DNA of 64,000 bases from Prochlorococcus sp. AG-442-B03 (GTDB taxonomy: Bacteria > Cyanobacteriota > Cyanobacteriia > PCC-6307 > Cyanobiaceae), in assembly GCA_003212395.1 (NCBI GenBank), contig QCPU01000005.1, positions 28,434-92,433 of the forward strand. The letters are read 5' to 3'. The notes under the pieces were generated by a model, which ran no database searches, was not told the DNA's origin, and saw nothing but the letters and a program-made list of their open reading frames with translations. Position numbers and translations under genes: made by a program. Below are positions 39,303-47,438 of this stretch, one piece after another. Numbering within the stretch: position 1 is the stretch's first letter; each line of letters begins with the position of its first letter.

Positions 39303-40226
39303 TTAAATAAATAAATCCATAAATATTTTGAATAGAGGAATTGTAATTATTGAAATTAAAGTTGTAGTAAAAAGAATTTTTGAGGCAATTTTTTGTTTCA
39401 CACCATAAGCCTCTGCCATTAATATTGTGGATATTGCCGTTGGGGTTCCTGCCTGAAGAATTACTGCTGATGATTGATAGAAGTTAAAATTTAAGAATTT
39501 GCATAATAAAAAAATAATAAATGGAAGAATAAATAACTTTAAAAAAATTGAAAATTTAATTTCATCATTTAGATCTAAAATCCTACCTTTTTGATTTGTT
39601 ATTATTCCAAGTCTTGTTCCCACAATTATTATTGCCAAAGCAATAACTATTCTTGCAGGGATCCAAAGGTAATTGCCTAAAATTTCATCTATTTGCAAAA
39701 GATATGCAAGAAGTACACCAATAATCCCTCTTGATGCAGGACTATTTATCAATGCATTTAATAATCCTTTGATGTTTAGGAAGTTATTGTTTCTGGATTT
39801 TTCTTGAAGAAAAAAAGGTCCAAATATCCAAGCGAAAAGTGTTGTTCCTAAATCAAATCCTATAGTGAAATTTATAGTTGTTGAAGGTAGAAGAGCTATC
39901 GCAATGGGTATCCCAAGAAATGATGTATTACCTACTAAGCCTGCCAGCTGCAATGTGTAATTTGGAAGCCTCTTTTTAAATATTGGGATTATATTTATCA
40001 AAGCTATTAAAAATCCAATTAGGGAAAATGCTAACAATGCACTTTTAATAAGGTTTATATCTATACCTTCCTTTAATAGGAGACCCATTACACTTAATGG
40101 AATGCCAAATCTTATTAAAGGTCTTGCGATATATTTTGAAATCTTTGGATTCTTTTTCCCCAGAAGAAAACCAAAGATTAAAAAAGGAATAATATCTATG
40201 AAAAGAGAGTAGATGGTATTAATCAA
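39303..40226 (-). CDS. AEC-family permease
   Basis: The 307-residue protein has about ten hydrophobic segments in two halves, as in the auxin efflux carrier family: LIFGFLLGKK and RPLIRFGIPLSVMGLLL at the N-terminus, GLVGNTSFLGIPIAIALL, and ILQAGTPTAISTILMAEAYG in the second half. Bacterial members export organic anions such as malate; the substrate here is unknown. It stands alone between unrelated genes. Confidence 0.85.
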   Translation of the reverse strand: MINTIYSLFIDIIPFLIFGFLLGKKNPKISKYIARPLIRFGIPLSVMGLLLKEGIDINLIKSALLAFSLIGFLIALINIIPIFKKRLPNYTLQLAGLVGNTSFLGIPIAIALLPSTTINFTIGFDLGTTLFAWIFGPFFLQEKSRNNNFLNIKGLLNALINSPASRGIIGVLLAYLLQIDEILGNYLWIPARIVIALAIIIVGTRLGIITNQKGRILDLNDEIKFSIFLKLFILPFIIFLLCKFLNFNFYQSSAVILQAGTPTAISTILMAEAYGVKQKIASKILFTTTLISIITIPLFKIFMDLFI

Positions 40227-40293
40227 ATATTTATTAAAGCAATATTAACTTGCCGAAGTGTCGTCAAAAAGTTTTTTATTATTCATTGAGAAT

Positions 40294-40548
40294 TTAAATT
40301 ATTTTCCAGATTGATTTGTCAGGGATTAAAGGAGGTTTATATAAATTTTCTGGTTCTTTTGTCAAAACTCTCCATGTGGGAACCCTGCAAGTTACGTAAG
40401 CAGGACTTTCTATTAAAACTCCTGGTTTCTCATCAAAAGTACAAGTAAAACCTTCTTTCCAATATCCACCATTGTTAAGGCTTCCCTTAAACCAAACCCA
40501 GCATTTTGAAGTTTTCACAATCAGAAATTTTTGTTGTATCTTAATCAA
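40294..40548 (-). CDS. Conserved small protein, unknown
   Basis: The 84-residue protein is rich in Trp (six) and has cysteines at about 16, 36 and 54 (KCWVWFKGSLNNGGYWKEGF, FTCTFDEKPG, YVTCRVPTW). It has no signal peptide or membrane helix. I do not recognise the family; coding potential is supported by its composition, which differs from random AT-rich frames. It precedes the SemiSWEET gene on the opposite flank of AEC, same strand. Confidence 0.6.
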   Translation of the reverse strand: MIKIQQKFLIVKTSKCWVWFKGSLNNGGYWKEGFTCTFDEKPGVLIESPAYVTCRVPTWRVLTKEPENLYKPPLIPDKSIWKII

Positions 40549-40600
40549 ATTTTTTAATAAATCTAAAATTTATTACTTTTAAAAAATTATTTCATTCATT

Positions 40601-40858
40601 TTATTTTTTTGAAAAATATAGTTTAGAAATTAATATCAATAAATTTAAGATTAAGGTAATAAAATTTGCTATCAATATTGGTGTAGAAGAAATTTTATAA
40701 CCGTAAATAATCCAAGACAAAACACCGATAATAAACATTATTAATGTTGTCAAAGAAACATCATCTGCCTTTTTTGTTTTTAAAGTTTTTAGCAATTGAG
40801 GTAGAAATGCCGCTGTTGTTAAAATCGCTGCAAAATATCCGAATATATCTACATTCAT
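40601..40858 (-). CDS. SemiSWEET/PQ-loop sugar transporter
   Basis: The 85-residue protein is a single three-helix bundle (about 4-24, 36-54, 60-80) with the PQ motif AAFLPQLLKTLKTKKADDVS in the first helix and loop. Bacterial SemiSWEETs dimerise to move sugars across the membrane. Length is the family's usual 80-100. It lies 15 bp downstream of the peroxiredoxin-like gene, so it may be co-transcribed with it. Confidence 0.85.
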   Translation of the reverse strand: MNVDIFGYFAAILTTAAFLPQLLKTLKTKKADDVSLTTLIMFIIGVLSWIIYGYKISSTPILIANFITLILNLLILISKLYFSKK

Positions 40859-40873
40859 AAAAATATTTAAAAA

Positions 40874-41608
40874 CTATTCTTTAATTAAATCAGTTAAAAA
40901 TCCTAATGGATCCCTCATGTTGGATGAATATCCAAGCACATCATTTGAAAAAAATTTATAAATAATTTGATTTTTATTATTCAATAGAAAAGAAGCGCCT
41001 CTTTGAGGAAGATATTCTTCATTTAGAATATAATCACTCCAATTTTGGATTATTTCATTCATATTATTTAATCTAAATGTTGCTAATTCAAATGGTCTTA
41101 AATAACCGTCCCCGAAAACCTGTCTAAATGAATTTCCTGAAAATTTTAGAAATTTTAAAACTTCAATTTTGTCATATTCCGAATAGATTTGTTTTGCTTT
41201 GCGGTCTCCTATGTATCCTCTGATAACTTCTTTGATTGTTTTAAAAGAATTTATTCCAGATAACATTAAAAGCATATTGATCCAACCTCCTAAACCAATA
41301 TCTAATCCTCTATAAACTTTAAGATTATTATGGATTTGGTTATTAGAAATGACTATTAAATTTTCTTTACGAAATCCAGTAAAGTTACAAAATTTTTCTT
41401 TTCCATTTTGGTTCCCAATAGCAATTGCAAAAATATCTAAATTTTTATCTTGATTACTATCAATAAAATTTTTCAAATTTATTGCATACTCAAAGCTATC
41501 AAAATCTCCCAATAAACCAAATAAAACAATTAATTTGAATTTTTTATGCCCATTAAAGTTGAATTTTTCAACAAGATTTTTAATATCATTTTGAAATTTG
41601 TCAGTCAC
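40874..41608 (-). CDS. Peroxiredoxin-like (PRXL2/AhpC-TSA-like) protein
   Basis: The 244-residue protein has a thioredoxin-like fold pattern: FKLIVLFGLLGDFDSFEYA in the first strand and helix and FAIAIGNQNGKEKFCNFTGF in the next strand. The C-terminal RGASFLLNNKNQIIYKFFSND and DPLGFL are shared with the PRXL2/AhpC-TSA_2 group. The usual peroxidatic Cys position is not conserved, so peroxidase activity is doubtful. It is divergent from flavodoxin across about 140 bp and may belong to the same low-iron or redox response, which is inference. Confidence 0.7.
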   Translation of the reverse strand: MTDKFQNDIKNLVEKFNFNGHKKFKLIVLFGLLGDFDSFEYAINLKNFIDSNQDKNLDIFAIAIGNQNGKEKFCNFTGFRKENLIVISNNQIHNNLKVYRGLDIGLGGWINMLLMLSGINSFKTIKEVIRGYIGDRKAKQIYSEYDKIEVLKFLKFSGNSFRQVFGDGYLRPFELATFRLNNMNEIIQNWSDYILNEEYLPQRGASFLLNNKNQIIYKFFSNDVLGYSSNMRDPLGFLTDLIKE

Positions 41609-41748
41609 GATGTTTTAAATGTTTTATAAATTATTCTCAAAAAATTTTTCTTACCTTGATTAGTATAAAATTTTACATGAAAAAGTTTTTAAAGAAATTA
41701 ATTTTACGTTTTTAGATTTTATTATTTTAATGTAAACAATTTGAAGTT

Positions 41749-42273
41749 ATGACTGTAGGAATTTATTACGCAACTACAACTGGAAAAACTGAAGACGTAG
41801 CTGATCGTCTTCACAACTTTATCTCTTCCGCAGAAGCACCCAAAGATGTATCTGATGTGGATGATCTTTCAGAGTTTGAAGGTCTTGATGGAATTATCTG
41901 CGGGATACCTACTTGGAATACTGGTGCCGACGAGGAAAGATCTGGAACTGCATGGGATTCAATCTTAGAGGACATTGGAGAACTAAGTTTAACAGGGAAA
42001 AAAGTTGCGATTTTTGGTTTAGGAGATTCTTCTACATATACAGAAAACTATTGTGATGCAATGGAAGAACTTCATAGCTACTTCACAAAAGCAGGCGCCG
42101 AAATGGTCGGTTACGTAGATAAATCTTCTTATACATTTGATGAGTCTAAAAGTGTTATAGGAGAAAGCTTTTGTGGATTACCTCTTGACGAGGATAGTGA
42201 ATCTGATTTAACCGATTCACGTCTTGAAACATGGGCCTCTCAGCTTAAGGGTGAAATCCCTTCATTGGCGTAA
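41749..42273 (+). CDS. isiB: Flavodoxin
   Basis: The 174-residue long-chain flavodoxin has the FMN-phosphate loop YATTTGKTEDVAD at about 7-19, the first isoalloxazine loop GIPTWNTGADEERSGTAW and the second loop GLGDSSTYTENYCDAM. It replaces ferredoxin as electron carrier from photosystem I under low iron. The pcb antenna gene follows after 143 bp on the same strand, recalling the isiA-isiB pairing. Confidence 0.96.
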   Translation: MTVGIYYATTTGKTEDVADRLHNFISSAEAPKDVSDVDDLSEFEGLDGIICGIPTWNTGADEERSGTAWDSILEDIGELSLTGKKVAIFGLGDSSTYTENYCDAMEELHSYFTKAGAEMVGYVDKSSYTFDESKSVIGESFCGLPLDEDSESDLTDSRLETWASQLKGEIPSLA

Positions 42274-42416
42274 GCTTTCTCAGATATTACTGACCCAATT
42301 TGTAACATTTGTTCTTTCAAAATATGTTTTTTTTACATAAGTAATTAAATCTGTAAAGAACATGTAAAAACAATGCTTATAAGCAATATGCTCAATTTGC
42401 TGTTTACTTAAATCAA

Positions 42417-43475
42417 GTGTTACAAACTTACGGAAAATCTGATGTCACCTATGACTGGTACGCAGGGAATTCTGGTGTTGTTGGCCGTTCAGGTAAATTC
42501 ATAGCTGCTCATGCTGCCCATGCAGGCCTAATGATGTTTTGGGCAGGAGCTTTTGGATTATTTGAATTAGCTCGTTACGACGCCAGTATTCCTATGGGTG
42601 CACAGAAAGCAATTGTTTTGCCTCACCTAGCGGGTATTGGGATTGGTGGCGTTGAAAATGGTGTTATTACAGAACCATATGGAATTGTTGTAATTTGCAC
42701 CTTACATCTAATTTTCTCAGCAGTATTGGGAGCTGGGGGATTATTACATTCCAACAAATTTGCAGGAGATCTTGGAGACTACCCAGAAAATAGTAAGCCA
42801 CAAAAATTCGATTTCGAATGGGATGACCCAGATAAACTAACTTTTATTCTTGGTCATCATCTAATTTTTCTTGGTCTTGGAGCAATTATGTTCGTTGAAT
42901 GGGCTCGTATCCATGGAATTTATGACCCAGCAATAGGATCTACAAGACAAGTCGTTTACAATTTAGATATCGCTGCTATTTGGAATCATCAATTTGATTT
43001 TTTAAAAATAGATAGTCTAGAAGATGTTATGGGCGGACATGCTTTCCTAGCTTTCCTCGAAATAATTGGAGGAGTTTTCCATATTTGTACTAAACAATTT
43101 GGAGAATATACAGAATTTAAAGGAAAAGGTTTGCTTGGTGCTGAGGCAATTTTGTCATATTCAGTTGTGGGTGTTTCTTATATGGCTTTTGTTGCTGCTT
43201 TTTGGTGTGCTTCAAATACAACCATATATCCAGTTGATCTATATGGAGAACCCTTAAAGCTTCAATTTGAATTCGCCCCTTATTTTACTGATACAGTAGA
43301 TTTAGGTTCAGGAGCATATAGCTCCAGAGCTTGGCTTGCTAATACGCATTTTTATTTGGGTTTCTTTTTCTTACAAGGTCATCTTTGGCACGCACTAAGA
43401 GCAATGGGATTTGACTTTAAGAAAATTGGTCAAGCTTTTGACAATATTGAAAATACAAAAATTACCCAAAACTAA
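42417..43475 (+). CDS. Pcb chlorophyll a/b-binding antenna protein
   Basis: The 352-residue protein is of the six-helix CP43-like superfamily (Pcb, IsiA). Conserved chlorophyll-ligand histidines lie in AAHAAHAGLMMFWAGAFGLF near the N-terminus, ILGHHLIFLGLG, GGHAFLAFLEIIGGVFH, and the last-helix FFLQGHLWHALRA. It lacks the large lumenal loop of PsbC, as expected for Pcb. The start is GTG at 42417 (reads MLQTYGK); no nearby ATG is in frame. A palindrome GCTTATAAGC occurs upstream at 42375-42384. Pcb replaces phycobilisomes in Prochlorococcus. Whether it is the constitutive or iron-stress form cannot be told by eye. Confidence 0.92.
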   Translation: MLQTYGKSDVTYDWYAGNSGVVGRSGKFIAAHAAHAGLMMFWAGAFGLFELARYDASIPMGAQKAIVLPHLAGIGIGGVENGVITEPYGIVVICTLHLIFSAVLGAGGLLHSNKFAGDLGDYPENSKPQKFDFEWDDPDKLTFILGHHLIFLGLGAIMFVEWARIHGIYDPAIGSTRQVVYNLDIAAIWNHQFDFLKIDSLEDVMGGHAFLAFLEIIGGVFHICTKQFGEYTEFKGKGLLGAEAILSYSVVGVSYMAFVAAFWCASNTTIYPVDLYGEPLKLQFEFAPYFTDTVDLGSGAYSSRAWLANTHFYLGFFFLQGHLWHALRAMGFDFKKIGQAFDNIENTKITQN

Positions 43476-43490
43476 TTTAATCTAATAAAA

Positions 43491-43522
43491 ACCTCTCCTC
43501 CAAAAGGGGGGGGGGTTTTTTT
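43491..43522 (+). terminator. Rho-independent terminator after pcb
   Basis: An 11-bp stem (43491-43501 with 43506-43516, three T·G wobbles) closes an AAAA loop and runs into seven T. The right arm contains ten consecutive G, rare in such AT-rich DNA. It follows the pcb stop by 15 bp. Confidence 0.85.
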
Positions 43523-43550
43523 AGTATTGTTTCAATTAATCAAAAAATTA

Positions 43551-44204
43551 ATGGATAATCTAAAAGAAATTAATTGTAAGGAGATTTTTAGAAAGGCTTA
43601 TGAAAATCGTTACACCTGGAAGAATGATTTCAATGGTTACCAAGGAAAATGTATTCTTCTGACTAATAATAATATTCATAAAGGCAACTTCGTCTTAGGT
43701 AAGGACTTTAAACCAAGTATTCAAAAAATAGAAAATGAAAAAGTTATTAAAAGTATCTCCTCTCAGTTATTTGAAGTGTGTATACATAGGGTAAAAAGAG
43801 AATTCGAATCAGTGCACTCTAAAAATAATTTTAATTTACTAAAAAATTCTGAAAGTGGGATTGAAATGAGTGTTTCAGGTAAGAATCAAGGTGATAAATA
43901 TAGAGTTAAAAATAACTTTATTAATATGGTCTATAGAAAGATTCATGGAAATATAATTGAAATTTTTGTTGAAGAATTCTTTGATACAGGAACAGGTTAC
44001 CTAAGTAAAAAATACAGTAGTCAACAAATTGATCCAGATACACTTGAGATAAATTCTCAAAAATTGGAGTACGAGGATGAATTTATAAATATAGGTAAAA
44101 AAGATTATTGGATATTAAACTCGAGGACTATAAAATACTTAAATAAAAATCAAGAAGAAGAAACACAAAAGTTTATTTTCGAGGATCTATGCCTATTAAA
44201 TTAG
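43551..44204 (+). CDS. DUF3386 protein
   Basis: The 217-residue protein opens with EIFRKAYENRYTWKNDFNGY, the hallmark of the cyanobacterial DUF3386 family (A-Y-E-N-R-Y-T-W...F-x-G-Y). The rest is beta-rich and ends near FIFEDLCLL. The function is unknown; no signal peptide. The frame opens at TTG 43527, inside the pcb terminator's downstream edge; ATG 43551 directly precedes the conserved block and is preferred. Confidence 0.85.
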   Translation: MDNLKEINCKEIFRKAYENRYTWKNDFNGYQGKCILLTNNNIHKGNFVLGKDFKPSIQKIENEKVIKSISSQLFEVCIHRVKREFESVHSKNNFNLLKNSESGIEMSVSGKNQGDKYRVKNNFINMVYRKIHGNIIEIFVEEFFDTGTGYLSKKYSSQQIDPDTLEINSQKLEYEDEFINIGKKDYWILNSRTIKYLNKNQEEETQKFIFEDLCLLN

Positions 44205-44210
44205 TTTTTT

Positions 44211-44456
44211 TTATTCGACCAGTCTAAATCCTTTATCAAGAAGTTTTTGATATAGGAGTCTTGCTCTAAAAGCTAGAATTTGTTCTTCATTTTCATTACT
44301 AATTACATGAAAATAATTATTATCTAATTTATTTTTGCTAAAGCATATATTTGCTTCTCCTAATCTTAAAGTCCAGTTCTCTTTTTTTGCTAAATGTTGA
44401 TTAGGACCTAGATCCCAAGGACATTTTTCAGGATATTTTTCTCTTTTAGAACCCAT
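44211..44456 (-). CDS. Conserved small cyanobacterial protein, unknown
   Basis: The 81-residue soluble protein has a Pro/Trp-rich N-terminus (KYPEKCPWDLGPNQHL) and a C-terminal helix (RARLLYQKLLDKGFRLVE). I do not recognise a family. It is convergent with the DUF3386 gene (6 bp between stops). The non-random amino-acid content supports coding. Confidence 0.65.
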   Translation of the reverse strand: MGSKREKYPEKCPWDLGPNQHLAKKENWTLRLGEANICFSKNKLDNNYFHVISNENEEQILAFRARLLYQKLLDKGFRLVE

Positions 44457-44565
44457 ATGATTAATTTCAACTATCCAATAGTAGTAAAATTTTAAAAATA
44501 TGGCTATGAAAAATTAGTTGAAAACTTTTTAATAGAGTTATTGTTTAATGCATTGCAGTTAAAAA

Positions 44566-45204
44566 CTACTCCTTTGTAGCGATTAAACAATAAAATGGGT
44601 CTCTATTTAAAATATTAAAGATATTAAGTCCTGGTTCGGTAAACTTTTTGATAATTTTTGGCTCATTAAATCCGTTTGAGATTAATACTTTTCTTACATA
44701 TTTGACCCTCTCTTCTTCAGTGGATGAAGTCCAAATGTTAGGAGCTTTATGCCAAAATGCTCTGTTTGAAAAAGAAATAATAATTTTGCCCTGTTTACTC
44801 AATATTCTTGCAATTTCTTTGGTTAAATTCTCTGGATATTGTAAATATTGCCATGCTGCTACCATCAAGCAATAATCAACGCTTTCTTTCTCTAGTGGAA
44901 TTTGTTGACTTAAATTAAAATTTTGTATCCAATAAGAATCAAAAATTTTATTTTTGTCAAGTTCTTGTTCGTTTAGACCATGTCCAATAACTTTTTTATA
45001 TTTTTTCCCTTTAGGTAAATAACTATCCCAACTGGACATTAAATCAAGGACAGTTGAAAAATTATCAATTTCTCTTTTATATAGATCTGATAGATTTTGC
45101 CTGAAGTTTGCATCTAGATGATAAACAAATTTTGGATCACAATAGAATTCTTCATCATTACTCTCATCAAGTTTTTTCCTTTGAAAATTATTTAGGACTT
45201 CCAA
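44566..45204 (-). CDS. SAM-dependent methyltransferase, type 11-like
   Basis: The 212-residue protein resembles class I methyltransferases: STVLDLMSSWDSYLP as motif I (glycine-poor), the acidic IGHGLNEQELDKN, VDYCLMVAAWQYLQYPE as motif IV, and EIARILSKQGKIIISFSNR as post-motif. The glycine-rich SAM loop is degenerate, as in a cyanobacterial subgroup of this family. Substrate unknown. Standing alone, divergent from the tautomerase operon. Confidence 0.75.
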   Translation of the reverse strand: MEVLNNFQRKKLDESNDEEFYCDPKFVYHLDANFRQNLSDLYKREIDNFSTVLDLMSSWDSYLPKGKKYKKVIGHGLNEQELDKNKIFDSYWIQNFNLSQQIPLEKESVDYCLMVAAWQYLQYPENLTKEIARILSKQGKIIISFSNRAFWHKAPNIWTSSTEEERVKYVRKVLISNGFNEPKIIKKFTEPGLNIFNILNRDPFYCLIATKE

Positions 45205-45352
45205 AACAGCTAATTAAGAATCTATTTTACTAATTTAGTAAATAGAAATTCTAATTGCGCATTAGCAATTTATTTTCATTTGATAAATTAAAATTCTCAA
45301 AAAACTAGACATCTATTCAATAAAAGTTAAATTATTAATTAATGATTCAATA

Positions 45353-45526
45353 ATGATGATTGAGTTCAAAAGGAGTAAAAAAAACAGGTCTAAAAATGCT
45401 CTTTTCAATCCCTATAAAAACGGAATAAGTTCATATGATATGGCTTATCTTTCATCAAAAAAAATTTTAAAAAATAAAACTGTTTATATAAAAAATGATT
45501 CTAGAAAGGATTATTTTGCTGCATAA
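45353..45526 (+). CDS. Small basic protein upstream of the tautomerase gene
   Basis: This 57-codon frame runs from tandem ATGs (45353 and 45356) to TAA at 45524-45526. It reads IEFKRSKKNRSKNALF, then YKNGISSYDMAYLSSKKI, and ends DSRKDYFAA. It is strongly basic and its stop is 2 bp before the next ATG, which suggests translational coupling. No family recognised. Position and composition make it likely real. Confidence 0.55.
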   Translation: MMIEFKRSKKNRSKNALFNPYKNGISSYDMAYLSSKKILKNKTVYIKNDSRKDYFAA

Positions 45527-45528
45527 AT

Positions 45529-45861
45529 ATGCCTTATATTAATGTCTCTACTTCAGCAAAAGTAAAAGATAAAGATAAATTACTCGAAGAATTTTCAATT
45601 CTTATTTCATCTTTAACTAACAAATCAAGAAGATTTGTTATGGCAAAAATAGATGATAATTGCCAAATGTATTTTAATGATGAGGCACTTTGTTGCTTTT
45701 TAGAAATCAAATCAATAGGTTCTTTAAAACCTTCAACAATGGCAGCGCCAATATCTGATTTTATATATGAGAAAATGGGGATTCCATTAGATAGAATTTA
45801 TATCTCTTTTGTGGATGTTCCAGCTTCATTATGGGCTTGGAATGGAAAAACATTTGGTTAG
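45529..45861 (+). CDS. MIF-like tautomerase
   Basis: The 110-residue protein is a macrophage migration inhibitory factor homologue: Pro right after the initiator Met (MPYINV), the catalytic base of the superfamily, then RRFVMAKIDDN, PISDFIYEKMGIPLDRIYISF and the C-terminal WAWNGKTFG. Prochlorococcus MIF homologues are known to have phenylpyruvate tautomerase activity; the physiological substrate is unknown. The next gene begins 22 bp after this stop. Confidence 0.93.
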   Translation: MPYINVSTSAKVKDKDKLLEEFSILISSLTNKSRRFVMAKIDDNCQMYFNDEALCCFLEIKSIGSLKPSTMAAPISDFIYEKMGIPLDRIYISFVDVPASLWAWNGKTFG

Positions 45862-45883
45862 GAATTTTTTTGATATCAATCTA

Positions 45884-46270
45884 ATGGAAATAAATAAATT
45901 AACTGATTTAAATAGTCTTAGAACTGCTCCTAAATTAAGTGATCGGCAAGAAAAAAAACTTTTAGAGGAAATAGAAGCAAATATTTTTAATGCCGATTGG
46001 ATAACAATAGGAATTATGGCACCTTGTGATAATAGGGCTATTGAAGCATTGCAATCAATCTCTAGGAAATATGCTTCAATTAAATTTGGAAATTTAGATT
46101 CCCTTCATGCTGATGGATGTGTTTTTTTAAAAGGCAATCAAAAAACTGGAAATGTTTTTATAAGATCTGAAAATGGACTTGGAGAAGGCATTTTAATAAC
46201 ATGTCAGTTTGACGAAGATGCTAAAGAATCTAATACTTTTGGACCATTCCCATTAGATTTTTTTACATAA
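45884..46270 (+). CDS. DUF1824 protein
   Basis: The 128-residue protein matches the cyanobacterial DUF1824 pattern: LRTAPKLSDRQEKKLLEEI, DWITIGIMAPCDNRAIEALQ and GILITCQFDED. The open frame extends back into the tautomerase gene (45809), but the ATG at 45884 is the first after that gene's stop and is preferred. Unknown function, soluble. Confidence 0.85.
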   Translation: MEINKLTDLNSLRTAPKLSDRQEKKLLEEIEANIFNADWITIGIMAPCDNRAIEALQSISRKYASIKFGNLDSLHADGCVFLKGNQKTGNVFIRSENGLGEGILITCQFDEDAKESNTFGPFPLDFFT

Positions 46271-46338
46271 TTAATTCCTTATTTATGATTTAATGCAGGT
46301 ATTAATTTAATAACTTCTTTTACTGGATAAGATTTTTC

Positions 46339-46422
46339 ATGACTTGGTTTAAAAAATATTTTTTACTTTTAAGCTTTGTTATTATGTCTAGTGGTATTGA
46401 TCTAAATTTTCTACTATTTTAA
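46339..46422 (+). CDS. Possible 27-residue hydrophobic peptide
   Basis: A short frame, ATG at 46339 to TAA at 46420-46422, reads [20 protein letters not shown] and then DLNFLLF: a basic start and one membrane helix. It ends 4 bp before the glyQ ATG, where it could act as a leader or small membrane protein. No strong ribosome binding site is evident, so chance cannot be excluded. Confidence 0.3.
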   Translation: MTWFKKYFLLLSFVIMSSGIDLNFLLF

Positions 46423-46426
46423 TTTA

Positions 46427-47296
46427 ATGTTTTTTCAGGATATAGTTAAAAATTTAAATAATTTCTGGTCAGAAGAAGGTTGTTTGATTATGCAGCCATA
46501 TGATACCGAAAAAGGTGCTGGAACAATGAATCCCCATACTTTTTTAAGGGCTATTGGTCCAGAGCCTTGGAGTGTGGCATATGCAGAGCCATGTAGAAGA
46601 CCAACAGATGGGCGTTTTGGTGATAATCCTAATAGGGCGCAACATTACTTTCAATATCAAGTAATAATTAAACCTTCACCGGAAGGAATTCAGGAAAAAT
46701 ATTTGACATCATTAAAATCCCTTGGAATTAATCCTAGAAATCATGATATAAGATTTGTGGAAGATAATTGGGAGTCACCAACACTTGGAGCTTGGGGTGT
46801 AGGTTGGGAAGTTTGGTTGGACGGAATGGAAGTTACTCAGTTTACTTATTTCCAACAATGCGGTGGGATAGACTGTAATCCAATCCCAATCGAAATCACT
46901 TATGGATTAGAAAGGATTGCAATGTTTTTGCAGGATAAGGAAAGTATATGGGACTTAAATTGGAACAAAGATTTGCAATATAGCGATATTTGGCTTCAAT
47001 TTGAAAAGAGTCAATGCTCTTATAATTTTACTGAATCTAGTCCTGATAACCTAAGAAAATTATTTGAAATTTATCAAGCCGAGGCAATTTCATTAATAGA
47101 AAAGAAATTAATTTACCCAGCGCTCGATTTTGTTCTGAAATGTAGTCATACTTTTAATCTTCTTGATGCTAGAGGAGTAATTTCAGTTACAGATCGCGCA
47201 CAATATATTGAAAAGATTCGGAAATTATCGAGAGAAGTTGCATCATCATGGGTAGATGAAAGAGAATCCCTTAACTTTCCATTGATAAAGAATTAA
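46427..47296 (+). CDS. glyQ: Glycyl-tRNA synthetase alpha subunit
   Basis: The 289-residue class II catalytic subunit has [20 protein letters not shown] at the N-terminus, [39 protein letters not shown] and [11 protein letters not shown]. It pairs with GlyS, encoded elsewhere, to charge tRNA-Gly. Standard length and start. Confidence 0.97.
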   Translation: MFFQDIVKNLNNFWSEEGCLIMQPYDTEKGAGTMNPHTFLRAIGPEPWSVAYAEPCRRPTDGRFGDNPNRAQHYFQYQVIIKPSPEGIQEKYLTSLKSLGINPRNHDIRFVEDNWESPTLGAWGVGWEVWLDGMEVTQFTYFQQCGGIDCNPIPIEITYGLERIAMFLQDKESIWDLNWNKDLQYSDIWLQFEKSQCSYNFTESSPDNLRKLFEIYQAEAISLIEKKLIYPALDFVLKCSHTFNLLDARGVISVTDRAQYIEKIRKLSREVASSWVDERESLNFPLIKN

Positions 47297-47438
47297 TACA
47301 TAAAAAATAATTTAAAAAGAAAAAGATCGATAGTATCAAAAGTTACATCGTCGCGAAACTTTTATTTCTTTCATTTTCTGTAACCCTCGATACAGTATAG
47401 ATACCCATATTATATGGGCTACTTTAGTGTGAGGTAAA

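Noticed and set aside
41609..41748. Fur box upstream of flavodoxin
   Set aside because: The stretch TAAATTATTCTCAAAA only loosely resembles the consensus and such A/T-rich matches are expected by chance.
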